Source: Cytophagaceae bacterium (lineage in GTDB: Bacteria > Bacteroidota > Bacteroidia > Cytophagales > Spirosomataceae). Taken from it: DNA of 64,000 bases. Made by a program: the position numbers and the translations under genes. The DNA lies in assembly GCA_016722655.1 (NCBI GenBank), contig JADKIR010000004.1, positions 930,001 through 994,000 of the forward strand. The letters are read 5' to 3'. The notes below the pieces were generated by a model. That model saw only the letters and a list, made by a program, of their open reading frames with translations, had not been told where the DNA came from and ran no database searches. Position 1 is the first letter of the stretch, and every line of letters begins with the position of its first letter. Shown here in pieces: positions 44,296-53,219 of the stretch.

Positions 44296-46269
44296 TTATT
44301 TCCTCATTCTAAATACATAAAATGCATTCGGTTCAAGTCTGGCACTTAACTTTCCTTTTTCAATCGTAAGTTCTGACTCAATAGGAAAAATATTTTGTGG
44401 ATTTTGGAGCGAATTATATCCGTTAAGGTCATTGGCTTTCAATGTCCATAACTTCCCTGAAGTTTTCTTCGGCATCCCTTTGATATTTAGCTCATAAATA
44501 CTCTCTTTTTCGGATGTATTAACGATTTTAACAATCACTTCTCTGGATTTTTCATCCAATGATGCATTGGCATAAATTCCATTTTCCCCTGCAAGATTTT
44601 CTCCACCTGACTGAATCGGTAAAGTTTTACTTCCCGGGTTATTGGCATATAATTTTTGAACATAATAACTTGGAGTTCCGAAAGCTTTGAGATTGTCAAA
44701 CCAAATCAGGTCAGGATTCCATTGCCATTTATTGATATGTGCAAAAAGTGGGGCATAAGAGCACATGTAAACCACATCCGCATTTCTTTCCAATCCGGTC
44801 ATAAATGCGGCCTCAGCCAATGCTCCCTCCCAATTATTGCGACTTTCGGGCTGATCTGTACCTTTGGGATGTGCGGCGTATTCTCCGGCAAATATTTTAT
44901 ATCGCTCCCTGTCATATTTATCATAGCGGGAAGCATTTTCTAAAAACCATTTTGGTGGCTTATAGTAATGTTCGTCAACGAGATTGGGCTTAAGTTTCGT
45001 AAGAGCTTTTTCGGCTTGTTCAAACATTTCCCCCTCGGCAAAAGGACCGGTCCCCGAAATGATTTTTACATCGGGGTATTTTGCCCTGATGGCAGCAGCA
45101 ATTATTTCATATCTTTCAAAATATTCTTCTCCCCATTGTTCATTTCCTACTCCTATCATTTTTAGGTTAAAAGGCTCAGGATGGCCCATTTCAGCCCTTA
45201 ATCCGCCCCATTTCGTACTTACGGGGTCATTGGCAAATGAAATAAGATCGATGGCGTCTTGCACATAAGGGTCAATCTCATCAAGTGGCTGCATTTCTGA
45301 GGAATTAAACTGACAGGCTAAACCACATGAAAGAATTGGCACAGGTTCTGCACCTATGTCTTCACAAAGCTGGAAATACTCAAAGAAACCCAAACCAAAA
45401 GTCTGGAAATAATCAGGGGCTGAACGATGGCTGAATTCTTTGTTCCAACGATTGATGAGCAATTCCCGTTCTTCCACTTTTCCAACCGTTTTTTTCCATT
45501 GATATCTTTCGGCTAAGGTTCGGCCTTCTACTATACATCCACCGGGAAACCTTACAAATCCGGGTTTCATCTCAGCGAGTAATTGAACCAAATCTTTTCT
45601 CAAACCTCCTTTTCTTCCTTTCCAGGTATCCTGAGGAAAAAGAGAAATTAAATCAATATCTAACTGTCCTTGTCCTAAAAACAAAATATTGACTTTACCC
45701 TTCTGAACAGTCTCTGAAGAAGTGATAACTCCTTCGATTTTCCCCCAATTCATCGGAATTTTATCGATAATCGTAGTGCCAATTACCTGATCTTTTTCAT
45801 TAAGTAATTGGACTTCAATTGAAATATATCCTTTGTTGGACCTCACCATTGCCGAAAAATCATATTTTGCTCCACTTTTCAGACCTACACCGTCAAAACC
45901 TTCATTTTGAATCCCAATAAACTGTGAAGCATCTCTTTTTTCAACCCTAACTACTTTGGGGTTGGTTGGAGAAACTTTCGAATTGTTGTAAATGGTTAAT
46001 TCATTGGTGTTACTGAAACGAGTTTCAGCATTAGGAAGATGCTTCCATCCCATCCATGGATATTCAAATTCAAACGACCGGTTTTTAATCAATTCGGCAT
46101 ATAAGCCCCCATCGGCTGCAAAATTGATATCTTCAAAAAATACACCATACATGGTAGATTGAATGGGCACCAAAGGCCTGGTGGCATCAATTTCGATTTT
46201 GGGAGGGGCCTGAGCAATTACGCCCAGGCTTATGATCATTCCCGATAATATCTGAAATGTTTTTCTCAT
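44296..46269 (-). CDS. Secreted alpha-L-arabinofuranosidase, GH51 (long form with N-terminal CBM-like domain)
   Basis: Releases terminal L-arabinofuranose from arabinan or arabinoxylan. 657 residues: signal peptide 1-20 (SLGVIAQA), MYGVFFEDINFAADGGLYAELI near 40, a carbohydrate-binding-like insert (about 75-220), then the (beta/alpha)8 domain with FVRFPGGCIVEG, acid/base Glu in GVGNEQWGEEY and nucleophile Glu in KIFAGEYAAH, and a C-terminal beta domain. Lies 48 bases after the other GH51 gene in the same transcript; the two differ clearly in length and sequence. Confidence 0.93.
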   Translation of the reverse strand: MRKTFQILSGMIISLGVIAQAPPKIEIDATRPLVPIQSTMYGVFFEDINFAADGGLYAELIKNRSFEFEYPWMGWKHLPNAETRFSNTNELTIYNNSKVSPTNPKVVRVEKRDASQFIGIQNEGFDGVGLKSGAKYDFSAMVRSNKGYISIEVQLLNEKDQVIGTTIIDKIPMNWGKIEGVITSSETVQKGKVNILFLGQGQLDIDLISLFPQDTWKGRKGGLRKDLVQLLAEMKPGFVRFPGGCIVEGRTLAERYQWKKTVGKVEERELLINRWNKEFSHRSAPDYFQTFGLGFFEYFQLCEDIGAEPVPILSCGLACQFNSSEMQPLDEIDPYVQDAIDLISFANDPVSTKWGGLRAEMGHPEPFNLKMIGVGNEQWGEEYFERYEIIAAAIRAKYPDVKIISGTGPFAEGEMFEQAEKALTKLKPNLVDEHYYKPPKWFLENASRYDKYDRERYKIFAGEYAAHPKGTDQPESRNNWEGALAEAAFMTGLERNADVVYMCSYAPLFAHINKWQWNPDLIWFDNLKAFGTPSYYVQKLYANNPGSKTLPIQSGGENLAGENGIYANASLDEKSREVIVKIVNTSEKESIYELNIKGMPKKTSGKLWTLKANDLNGYNSLQNPQNIFPIESELTIEKGKLSARLEPNAFYVFRMRK

Positions 46270-46317
46270 TTATTAAGGTTTTTTACCAATCAAAGAAAAG
46301 TAAAAATTATGACTTTC

Positions 46318-47883
46318 TTACTTTTTGACATTTAATACCACTACAGCATAAGCCGGAATAGTAAGCTTCAAAACTCCTTTTTCGATTTTGGCACCGGTAA
46401 AGTTTTTCACATTTACTTTATTTGGGCTTTCAAAAGCATTGTGATCTGTGATTTTTTCAGAAGATAAAATCTGACCTGTCACTTTTGTAAAGTCCTCGCC
46501 TCTGAGGTTTATTGTAACTTCCTGAGTTTTGGCATAATCAATATTAGTCAATGAGATATTTAAGGCTCCCGTTGCATCTTTTGATGCTGAAACAGACACT
46601 GCCGTCAGTTTTTTTCCATCAAATTCGTATTTCGGAGATTCTATATTTATCGGAATTAAAGTTGCATCCTGATGTACATTGTACATTTTCATGACATGAT
46701 ATGTGGGGGTAAGCAACATTTTTTCCTCATTGGTAAGAATAACTGCTTGCAAAACATTTACAATCTGAGCCAGGTTGGCACCACGTACCCTGTCGGCGTG
46801 ATTATTAAAAATATTGAGTGTAAGTCCGGCAATCATGGCATCTCGCATGGTATTTTGTTGATACAAGGCTCCTTTTCCTTCCGGATCAGTTTCGTACCAG
46901 CCACCCCACTCGTCAACGATAAGATCGATTTTTTTAGCCGGATCATATTTGTCCATGATGGTACTGTGCTTGGTAACGAATTCTTCCATTTTCCAGGCTT
47001 CTTCCATAGTTTTGAAATATTGGGCTTCGGTAAAACCAACAGCCGGGCCTTTGGTATCTCTCCAACTCAAAACGGAATAATGGTGTAAAGCCAATGCCGA
47101 CATCATATTGTGCGGAATATTTTTCATCAATGTCTCTGTCCAGGCAAAATCATCACTACTCGCACCCGAAGCTACTTTATACAGTTTTGATTCGGGCGTA
47201 ATATCTTTCATAAAAGTCGCATATTGGCGGTATATATTGGCGTAATAATCCGCGGTCATGTTTCCTCCACAACCCCAGGCTTCATTACCTACTCCCCAAA
47301 ATTTAACGTTCCAGGGTTGCTTACGACCATTTTGAATACGAAGGTCAGACATCGGACTACCAGTAGGTTGATTCACATAACTTACCCAGTCTGACAAATC
47401 CTGCACAGTACCACTACCTACATTTCCGGCGAGGTAAGGCTCGGCTCCTATTTTTTCACATAAATCAAGGAAATCATGCGTACCAAAGCTGTTGTCTTCG
47501 GTTACACCACCCCACCAAACGTTTACCATTTTTGGACGTTTTTCTTTTGGCCCAATACCATCTTTCCATTGGTAAGCATCGGCAAAACAACCGCCTGGCC
47601 ATCTGAGGTTAGGTACTTTCAATTCTCTGAGAGCCTGAATCACATCATTTCTTACGCCGGCAGTATTAGGGATTTTGGTGTTGGCTTCACCCACATACAT
47701 GCCACCATAAATACACCTACCCAGGTGTTCTGCAAAATGACCATAAATGTGTCTGCTAATCTGGGTCTTACCCAAATCAGTATTGATTGTTATTTTGGTC
47801 TGAGCAAAAGAAAATGCCGCGACCAAAACCAACATAAAAGAGATAAGCGATTTTTTCACAATATAATTATTTAGGTTGAACAA
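46318..47883 (-). CDS. Secreted alpha-L-arabinofuranosidase, GH51 (short form)
   Basis: 521 residues: signal peptide ending AAFSFAQ, ISRHIYGHFAEHLGRCIYGG, NLRWPGGCFADAY, acid/base Glu in GVGNEAWGCGG, nucleophile Glu in IVDEWGGWYE, C-terminal beta-sandwich. Resembles the bacterial AbfA type. The ATG at 47883 is used here; a GTG at 47859 (VKKSLISF) would give a more standard signal peptide and cannot be excluded. First gene of the GH51 pair, with a consensus promoter overlapped by an AraR-like operator. Confidence 0.93.
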   Translation of the reverse strand: MFNLNNYIVKKSLISFMLVLVAAFSFAQTKITINTDLGKTQISRHIYGHFAEHLGRCIYGGMYVGEANTKIPNTAGVRNDVIQALRELKVPNLRWPGGCFADAYQWKDGIGPKEKRPKMVNVWWGGVTEDNSFGTHDFLDLCEKIGAEPYLAGNVGSGTVQDLSDWVSYVNQPTGSPMSDLRIQNGRKQPWNVKFWGVGNEAWGCGGNMTADYYANIYRQYATFMKDITPESKLYKVASGASSDDFAWTETLMKNIPHNMMSALALHHYSVLSWRDTKGPAVGFTEAQYFKTMEEAWKMEEFVTKHSTIMDKYDPAKKIDLIVDEWGGWYETDPEGKGALYQQNTMRDAMIAGLTLNIFNNHADRVRGANLAQIVNVLQAVILTNEEKMLLTPTYHVMKMYNVHQDATLIPINIESPKYEFDGKKLTAVSVSASKDATGALNISLTNIDYAKTQEVTINLRGEDFTKVTGQILSSEKITDHNAFESPNKVNVKNFTGAKIEKGVLKLTIPAYAVVVLNVKK

Positions 47884-47892
47884 TTGCTTTAA

Positions 47893-47911
47893 TTGTGTTA
47901 TTTTGACACAA
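47893..47911 (-). promoter_or_regulatory. AraR-like operator before the GH51 operon
   Basis: TTGTGT-TATTTTG-ACACAA (plus strand), the same 6-base arms and almost the same 7-base centre as the araB site. It begins at the edge of the -7 element and covers the predicted transcription start, as expected for a repressor. Confidence 0.7.
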
Positions 47912-47938
47912 ATATATTTAAATATTTTTTAATTACAA
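47909..47938 (-). promoter_or_regulatory. Promoter of the GH51 operon
   Basis: Minus-strand TTG (47936-47938), 19-base spacer, TATATTTG (47909-47916): full sigma-A match; overlaps the operator by three bases. Confidence 0.65.
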
Positions 47939-48015
47939 GAAACTCAGATTTTTTTTAATTTTTCCAAGTCCCTGAAAATTATTTTTGTCTTTTACGGAAA
48001 ACCCTGAGCGAAAGG

Positions 48016-48705
48016 TTATTTCATACTCATAAAATAATGAAATGCATTAAACTGCTTTTCATATTTTTCCTTGTCAAGAGAAAACAAAATGGCTTTTTTA
48101 GTGGACGAATTTTCGTTTTTCTCACCGGTGTCTTTCAATATGCCGGTAGAAAGAATCTTTCTGCTGAAATTTCTGCGATCCAGAGGCATATCGTAAATGG
48201 CCTCATAGAGTTTCTGCAGCTGTGGAATAGTAAATTTTTCGGGAAGTAACTCAAAACCAATCGGGTGTAATGCCGCCTTATATTGAATTTGATGTAAGGC
48301 TTTTTTTACCATTTCACTATGATCAAAAATCAAATCAGGCATTTCGTTCATCGAAAACCAATAGCCATTTTTTGATTTCGCAAGCTCATGGTCGTGGTCG
48401 TTGATATTAATCAGGGCAAAAAAACAAATAGATAATGTACGCTCCACAGGGTCACGGTCAACTTTCCCATAGCTGAAAAGTTGTTCCATATACACATTGT
48501 CCAGACCGGTAAGTTCATTCAAAATGCGTTTTGCTCCGTTTTCAAGATCTTCATTGGTCCGCATAAAGCCCCCCATTAGTGACCACTTGCCTTTTTCGGG
48601 TTCAAAATTTCTTTTAATCAACAAAATCTTGAGATTTTCACCGTCAAAACCGAAAATGCAACAGTCAATTGCCAGCATTATTCTGGACTCCTGAGGATAC
48701 AACAT
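48016..48705 (-). CDS. araR: AraR-type Nudix-domain transcriptional regulator of arabinose use (NrtR family)
   Basis: 229 residues: Nudix-like domain (about 9-140) followed by a winged helix (about 150-229; FTIPQLQKLYEAIYDMPLDRRNFSRKI in parts). The Nudix box is degenerate: GFMRTNEDLENGAKRILNEL carries I-L-N-E where catalytic REXXEE is needed, so hydrolysis is unlikely, as in NrtR/AraR regulators whose Nudix domain senses a ligand. In Bacteroides, AraR of this family represses arabinose genes and responds to L-arabinose. Its place next to the arabinose genes with shared palindromes supports this role. A -7 element TAAATTTG lies at 48731-48738. Confidence 0.88.
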   Translation of the reverse strand: MLYPQESRIMLAIDCCIFGFDGENLKILLIKRNFEPEKGKWSLMGGFMRTNEDLENGAKRILNELTGLDNVYMEQLFSYGKVDRDPVERTLSICFFALININDHDHELAKSKNGYWFSMNEMPDLIFDHSEMVKKALHQIQYKAALHPIGFELLPEKFTIPQLQKLYEAIYDMPLDRRNFSRKILSTGILKDTGEKNENSSTKKAILFSLDKEKYEKQFNAFHYFMSMK

Positions 48706-48783
48706 TGAAAGGGCTTATTTATTTTAAATACAAATTTATATTTTTATTCTATTTAATTGTATGAAATTAAGTGGATACTCCAA

Positions 48784-48808
48784 TATTTTTGAAAAAATTT
48801 TAATAATT
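48784..48808 (+). promoter_or_regulatory. Promoter segment of the ATP-grasp gene, identical to the one before the GH3 gene
   Basis: Begins with TATTTTTG (TAnnTTTG) and continues with an A-tract and TTTTAATAATT up to the start codon. All 25 bases are identical to 53190-53214, at the same distance from the ATG. Confidence 0.5.
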
Positions 48809-48812
48809 ACCC

Positions 48813-49661
48813 ATGAAGATTGCCTTGGCTACCTGTGGACGCCTTCCCGAAATGTCGGATTCTGACAAAAAACTAATCCCGGAATTTGCAAAATATAATA
48901 TTCAAGCCGTCCCAACTATCTGGGATGACCAGGAAATTTTCTGGGAAAATTTTGATGCGGTGATTATCAGAAATACATGGGATTATTATACCAAATTCCC
49001 CCAGTTTGTTAAATGGCTGGATACTCTTGAAGCCAAAGAAGTAAAAGTGCTGAATGACCTGAAAATCATTAGAAAAAACAGCCATAAGTTTTACCTGAAA
49101 GATATTATTGAAAAGGGATACAGGGTTATTCCATCGATATTCTTGAATAATAATTCTGAAATTCCTAACCATGATTTGTTGAAATATCAAAAAATGGTTT
49201 TGAAACCGGCTGTTTCGGCAGGGTCATATAAAACTGAAATCATTACTGAAGGAGATTTAAATTCTGAGAATATCAGATCAAAAACCTTAGATGGCGACTG
49301 GCTTTTGCAACCATTTTTACCGGAAATACAGACAGAAGGCGAGATTTCAATGATATTTTTTGGAAATGAATATTCTCATTCTATCATAAAAAAACCTATT
49401 GAGGGGGATTTTAGAGTACAAAAACAATTTGGCGGGAAATACCTCCCCTATTCGCCGGGTTGGGAATTATTGAAAGAATTGAATCCTGTTTTCAAAGTCT
49501 TTGGAGAAGAATTTCTTTTTGGTCGCATCGATGGCGTAATGTTAGGCGGCAAATTTCATATCATGGAAATAGAGATGTTGGAGCCCGACTTATATTTCGA
49601 TTTTTTTCCTGAAAAAGTTGCACTCTTTTGCGAAAAAGCTGTGGAAATGATTAAATTTTAA
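48813..49661 (+). CDS. ATP-grasp superfamily protein of unknown substrate
   Basis: 282 residues resembling RimK/CPSase-like ATP-grasp ligases: an N-terminal Rossmann-like part (MKIALATCGRLPEMSDSDK; NFDAVIIRNTWDYY), a central ATP-binding part (QKMVLKPAVSAGSYKTEII, in part MVLKPAVSAGS), QPFLPEIQTEGEISMIFF and a metal-binding end (GRIDGVML; IMEIEMLEPDLYF). The EIEMLEPDLYF pattern is shared with ATP-grasp proteins seen in peptide-modifying or glutathione-synthase-like settings, but no substrate can be named. Single gene. Confidence 0.82.
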   Translation: MKIALATCGRLPEMSDSDKKLIPEFAKYNIQAVPTIWDDQEIFWENFDAVIIRNTWDYYTKFPQFVKWLDTLEAKEVKVLNDLKIIRKNSHKFYLKDIIEKGYRVIPSIFLNNNSEIPNHDLLKYQKMVLKPAVSAGSYKTEIITEGDLNSENIRSKTLDGDWLLQPFLPEIQTEGEISMIFFGNEYSHSIIKKPIEGDFRVQKQFGGKYLPYSPGWELLKELNPVFKVFGEEFLFGRIDGVMLGGKFHIMEIEMLEPDLYFDFFPEKVALFCEKAVEMIKF

Positions 49662-49712
49662 AAATTTATATTCATCTTAAATTTTCTTTTACCGACCAAT
49701 AAAATTACTTTA

Positions 49713-51005
49713 ATGAAACTCATAAAAACTGAAGTCCTCGCCGGTTTCTCGTCTTTTCTGGCCACAGTATATATTTTTGCGTTGAATCCCGCCATTTTAT
49801 CTCAGGCCGGTATGCCCTTCGGTGCAGTGGTGACCTCCACGGTGCTGGTTTCGTTTTTGGGTAGCCTCATGATGGGCTGGTATGCCAAAAACCCAATAAT
49901 TGTGGCTCCGGGCATGGGAATGAATGCCTTCTTTACTTTCACAGCAGTAAAATACATGGGTCTCTCCTACCAGGAAGCATTGGGTGCGGTATTCTGGTCG
50001 GGTGTTTTTTTTATGTTCATTTCAGCATTTAACCTTAGAGAAGCTGTTTTGAAAGCCATACCTGATAATGTAAGAAAAGGCGTATCAGTAGGTATCGGCC
50101 TGTTTATTTGTTTTGTGGGATTACAAAATGCCCACATTGTAGTGGATAATCCTGCCACTTTGGTGAGCTTGAGAAGTTTAAAAGACCCATTAACTATTAC
50201 ATTTTTTGTGGGATTGTTTGTAACTGCTATTTTGGTAGTAAAGAAACAATCGGGGGCACTTATCGCCGGAATAGCCCTCACGACTCTGCTGTGTATCCCT
50301 ATTGGCCGCTGGTGGGGCGATGCCTCGGCTGTAAATTTCGGGAATCCTACGCTGGTCAATTATACAGGCCTATTTGCCTGGCCTGATTTCAGTTTGGTTT
50401 TTCAGGCAGATTTTCTCGGTAGCCTGAAATTCAGTTACATCCCCATCATTTTTGCTTTTGCATTCACTGATATGTTTGACGGCATCTCGACCCTCGTTGG
50501 GCTAACCGAAGCTGCTGACCTCAAAGACGCCGACGGTAACCCAAGAAATCTGAAACAATCGCTCATGACCGAAGCATTCTCCACACTGGTTGCGGGCCTT
50601 ACAGGTAGCAGTCCCGGTACGGCTTACATTGAATCGGCTGTAGGAATCCAACAAGGCGGTCGCACCGGACAAACGGCCATTGTTGCCGCATTTTTGTTTT
50701 TACCGCTCATGTTTTTGTCACCTTTGGTTTCGTTGGTTCCGGCTACGGCAAGCTCAATAGCTCTGGTTTTGGTGGGAGCCTTTATGATGGACCCGGTAAA
50801 AGACATAAAATGGCACAATCTGGAGGAAGCCTTGCCGGCATTTATTGCATTAAGCTTTATTCCGTTTAGCTACAGTATCACCCAGGGGATAGTTTTTGGC
50901 CTTTTGAGTTATACCATTATTAAAATACTTTTGGGCAAAATAAAAGAAGCTTCTCCTGTTTTAATCATCATCAACATCTTGTCAATCATAGCTTTATGTC
51001 TGTAA
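49713..51005 (+). CDS. NCS2-family purine permease (AzgA/adenine-type)
   Basis: 430 residues with about 12-14 helices. Motifs of the AzgA branch: EVLAGFSSFLATVYIFALNP (in part FLATVYIFALNP), PGMGMNAFF, GVSVGIGLFICFVGLQNA (in part), FTDMFDGISTLVGL and TGSSPGTAYIESAVGI. Members carry adenine, guanine or hypoxanthine with protons. The next gene, an exported MTA/SAH nucleosidase that frees adenine, overlaps its end by 10 bases; this points to adenine uptake. Confidence 0.9.
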   Translation: MKLIKTEVLAGFSSFLATVYIFALNPAILSQAGMPFGAVVTSTVLVSFLGSLMMGWYAKNPIIVAPGMGMNAFFTFTAVKYMGLSYQEALGAVFWSGVFFMFISAFNLREAVLKAIPDNVRKGVSVGIGLFICFVGLQNAHIVVDNPATLVSLRSLKDPLTITFFVGLFVTAILVVKKQSGALIAGIALTTLLCIPIGRWWGDASAVNFGNPTLVNYTGLFAWPDFSLVFQADFLGSLKFSYIPIIFAFAFTDMFDGISTLVGLTEAADLKDADGNPRNLKQSLMTEAFSTLVAGLTGSSPGTAYIESAVGIQQGGRTGQTAIVAAFLFLPLMFLSPLVSLVPATASSIALVLVGAFMMDPVKDIKWHNLEEALPAFIALSFIPFSYSITQGIVFGLLSYTIIKILLGKIKEASPVLIIINILSIIALCL

Positions 51006-51781
51006 GAATCTTATTTATAATCCTGTTTTTAAGTTTGAAAATTGCTGCACAAAAGATTGCTATCATCGGAGCTATGCCCGAGGAGATTGAGCTTTTGAAA
51101 GAAAATATGCAGAAAATGAAAGTGAAAACCCATCACGATCTCACTTTCTATGAAGGCAAAATCGAAGGTCAAAAAGTAGTGGTAATGAAAGGCGGGATTG
51201 GGAAGGTAAATGCGGCGTATTCCACAGCACTTTTGCTGGAAAAATATCCGATAGAAAAAATAATCTTTACCGGAGTAGCTGGCGGACTGCACCCTGATGC
51301 CCGGCCGGGTGACATTGTAATAGCCGATTCGATTTTTCATCATGATTATGTGAGATATCTTCCTGACAACAAAGTGGTAAGCTGGCCTACCAGAAACATA
51401 ATCGAAGGTAAACCTAACCCGTTTGCTTTTGCTTGTGATACTATTTTGACCAAAAAAGCGATAACAGAAGCTGCTTTTGTAAAATTTCAGCCTATCGAAG
51501 GCCATATGCCACAAATATTTAAAGGTAAAATTGCAACCGGCGATGCATTTGTGTCGAGTCATGAAAAAGCTGCTGAACTTTATCAAAAACATCACACTCT
51601 TGCTACCGAAATGGAAGGGGCGGCCGTGGCTCAAATTGCCTATCAAAGGGGAGTTAGATTTCTGATTATCAGATCTTGCTCCGACAACGCCAACAATAAC
51701 GCTAGTGTGGATTTCAGAACCTTTGTAAAGCCTGCCGCCGAAAACGCCATCAGATTGGTTTTGAGGATTTTGGCGGAGTGA
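50996..51781 (+). CDS. mtnN: 5'-methylthioadenosine/S-adenosylhomocysteine nucleosidase with signal peptide
   Basis: Cleaves MTA or SAH into adenine and the thioribose part. 261 residues; the core starts at IAIIGAMPEE (21-30), and active-site residues are present: E29/E30, EMEGAA (205-210) and D230 (SCSDNAN). Unlike the cytosolic enzyme (which begins right at the core) it carries about 18 extra residues, MSVRILFIILFLSLKIAA, which look like a signal peptide. It starts inside the end of the permease gene (translational coupling). Its stop is 2 bases from the stop of the convergent Hsp70-like gene. Confidence 0.9.
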   Translation: MSVRILFIILFLSLKIAAQKIAIIGAMPEEIELLKENMQKMKVKTHHDLTFYEGKIEGQKVVVMKGGIGKVNAAYSTALLLEKYPIEKIIFTGVAGGLHPDARPGDIVIADSIFHHDYVRYLPDNKVVSWPTRNIIEGKPNPFAFACDTILTKKAITEAAFVKFQPIEGHMPQIFKGKIATGDAFVSSHEKAAELYQKHHTLATEMEGAAVAQIAYQRGVRFLIIRSCSDNANNNASVDFRTFVKPAAENAIRLVLRILAE

Positions 51782-51783
51782 TT

Positions 51784-53055
51784 TTAGTTTTTCACAAAAC
51801 TCCAATAACTATACGCCAGTCCATTGGCCACTGAGTGGAAATTATCGCCTGATTTAAGTTTGTCCTTTCCAAATTTTTCGGAAAAGGCATCATGAAGTGT
51901 TTTAAGTAGGGACGTTCCGCCTGTCATAAAAACGGCATCAATATCTCCAGGTTTTATATTTTTATCTTCCAGAAAACTCTCAAGGTAATTCATGATTTTT
52001 TGAAGATTCTCCGAAATAATGGTTTCCGAAAATTCCCGGTATTCTATTGTTTCATTTAAAACGATGCCGCTTTGCTCAAATCTAAAATCGGTCATCGGAT
52101 CGTTCGAAATATTGATTTTTGCCTTCTCTATTTCTTTGAAAAGCGAATATCCTAAATTTTCCTCAATCAAAATCTGTAGATTCCTGACCCTGTAATCTTT
52201 TCCTGAAAAGTTATACGATTTCTGAATGCTGAGCTTCATCCTTAGTGTATCGAGAAAGTTCATTTTCTCCCATGAACAGATATTCTGAAAATAAGAAAGT
52301 GGCAAATCGAGAGGCTTGCCAGGCGTGAATTCCTCTTTTACACCTCGCCCAAAATGCGGCGTACCCTTGTGCCACATGATGTCGGAGTCAAAACTGTCGC
52401 CACCGATATAAATCCCGCCCTGCCCGATCATATCTTTTCTTCGGTCTCTGAGTTCAGCGGCACCCGGGTTGAGTTTCATCAAAGAAAAATCAGAAGTCCC
52501 TCCTCCAAAATCGGCCACTAAAACCAATTGATGGCTCACTGACTCCCGTTCGTAAGCATACGCTGCCCCCACGGGCTCAAACTGAAAGTGTATTTCCTCA
52601 AAACCCACCAGCCGGGCCGCATTTTCCAACCTATTTTGGGCCAATGCATCACGCTCAGGGTTTTCATCAAACACCACCGGGCGACCCATTACAGCCGTTT
52701 TCACTTCCTGACCTACATATTCGTCGGCCATGGTCTTCAATTTTTTAAGAATCAAAGCCACCAGATCCTCCGCTTTGTAAAGTTTGGCTCCGATACGGGT
52801 ATCGATAAAGCTCTTGTTGGGCAGCACTTTTTTGATAGACTTCATAAAGCGGCCATCCATGCGGTTTTTGACATAAAGCTCAATCGCTTCGGTGCCCACG
52901 GCTATTTGGGTCATTTCTCCCCGGACTTTGGGTTCCTTAAAAAACAATAATGAAGGTATTGTAAAAAGCTTTACGACCTGTTTGGACTCGAGGTCGAGTA
53001 TGGCCAATGCCGAGTTGGAAGTGCCAAAATCAACCCCGTAAATATATTTCTGCAT
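51784..53055 (-). CDS. Hsp70-family ATPase (YegD-like, no substrate-binding domain)
   Basis: 423 residues from the ATG at 53055 (MQKYIYGVDFGTSNSALAI, in part). Actin-like ATPase domain with phosphate 1 GVDFGTSNS, phosphate 2 VADFGGGTSDFS and adenosine motif FMTGGTSLL; the C-terminal substrate-binding domain of DnaK is missing. Similar to E. coli YegD, whose role is unknown. The frame is open 12 codons upstream, but the promoter-like TATCTTTG (minus strand, 53089-53096) lies there. No DnaJ or GrpE nearby. Confidence 0.9.
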   Translation of the reverse strand: MQKYIYGVDFGTSNSALAILDLESKQVVKLFTIPSLLFFKEPKVRGEMTQIAVGTEAIELYVKNRMDGRFMKSIKKVLPNKSFIDTRIGAKLYKAEDLVALILKKLKTMADEYVGQEVKTAVMGRPVVFDENPERDALAQNRLENAARLVGFEEIHFQFEPVGAAYAYERESVSHQLVLVADFGGGTSDFSLMKLNPGAAELRDRRKDMIGQGGIYIGGDSFDSDIMWHKGTPHFGRGVKEEFTPGKPLDLPLSYFQNICSWEKMNFLDTLRMKLSIQKSYNFSGKDYRVRNLQILIEENLGYSLFKEIEKAKINISNDPMTDFRFEQSGIVLNETIEYREFSETIISENLQKIMNYLESFLEDKNIKPGDIDAVFMTGGTSLLKTLHDAFSEKFGKDKLKSGDNFHSVANGLAYSYWSFVKN

Positions 53056-53189
53056 GCTCTGAAAAGATTCCTGCCCGATTTGGGAGGACAAAGATAGGGA
53101 GGAAAATTTGGGAGAAAAAAATAGCTGTATTTAAATTTGAAATGAATAAGAAACAATCCAAAAATTCTTAAAAAACAATACCCATCCCC

Positions 53190-53214
53190 TATTTTTGAAA
53201 AAATTTTAATAATT
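53190..53214 (+). promoter_or_regulatory. Promoter segment of the GH3 gene, identical to the one before the ATP-grasp gene
   Basis: TATTTTTG plus the same 17 following bases as at 48784-48808, ending 5 bases before the ATG at 53220. No -33 TTG at the right distance in either copy. Confidence 0.5.
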
Positions 53215-53219
53215 GCCTT

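Noticed and set aside
46672..47088. A 138-codon plus-strand frame opposite the short GH51 gene
   Set aside because: Shadow of a well-supported glycosidase on the minus strand.
51029..51805. A 258-codon open frame on the minus strand opposite the nucleosidase gene
   Set aside because: It is antisense to a clear MtnN with all active-site motifs, and its translation has no family-like blocks; it is a codon-usage shadow.
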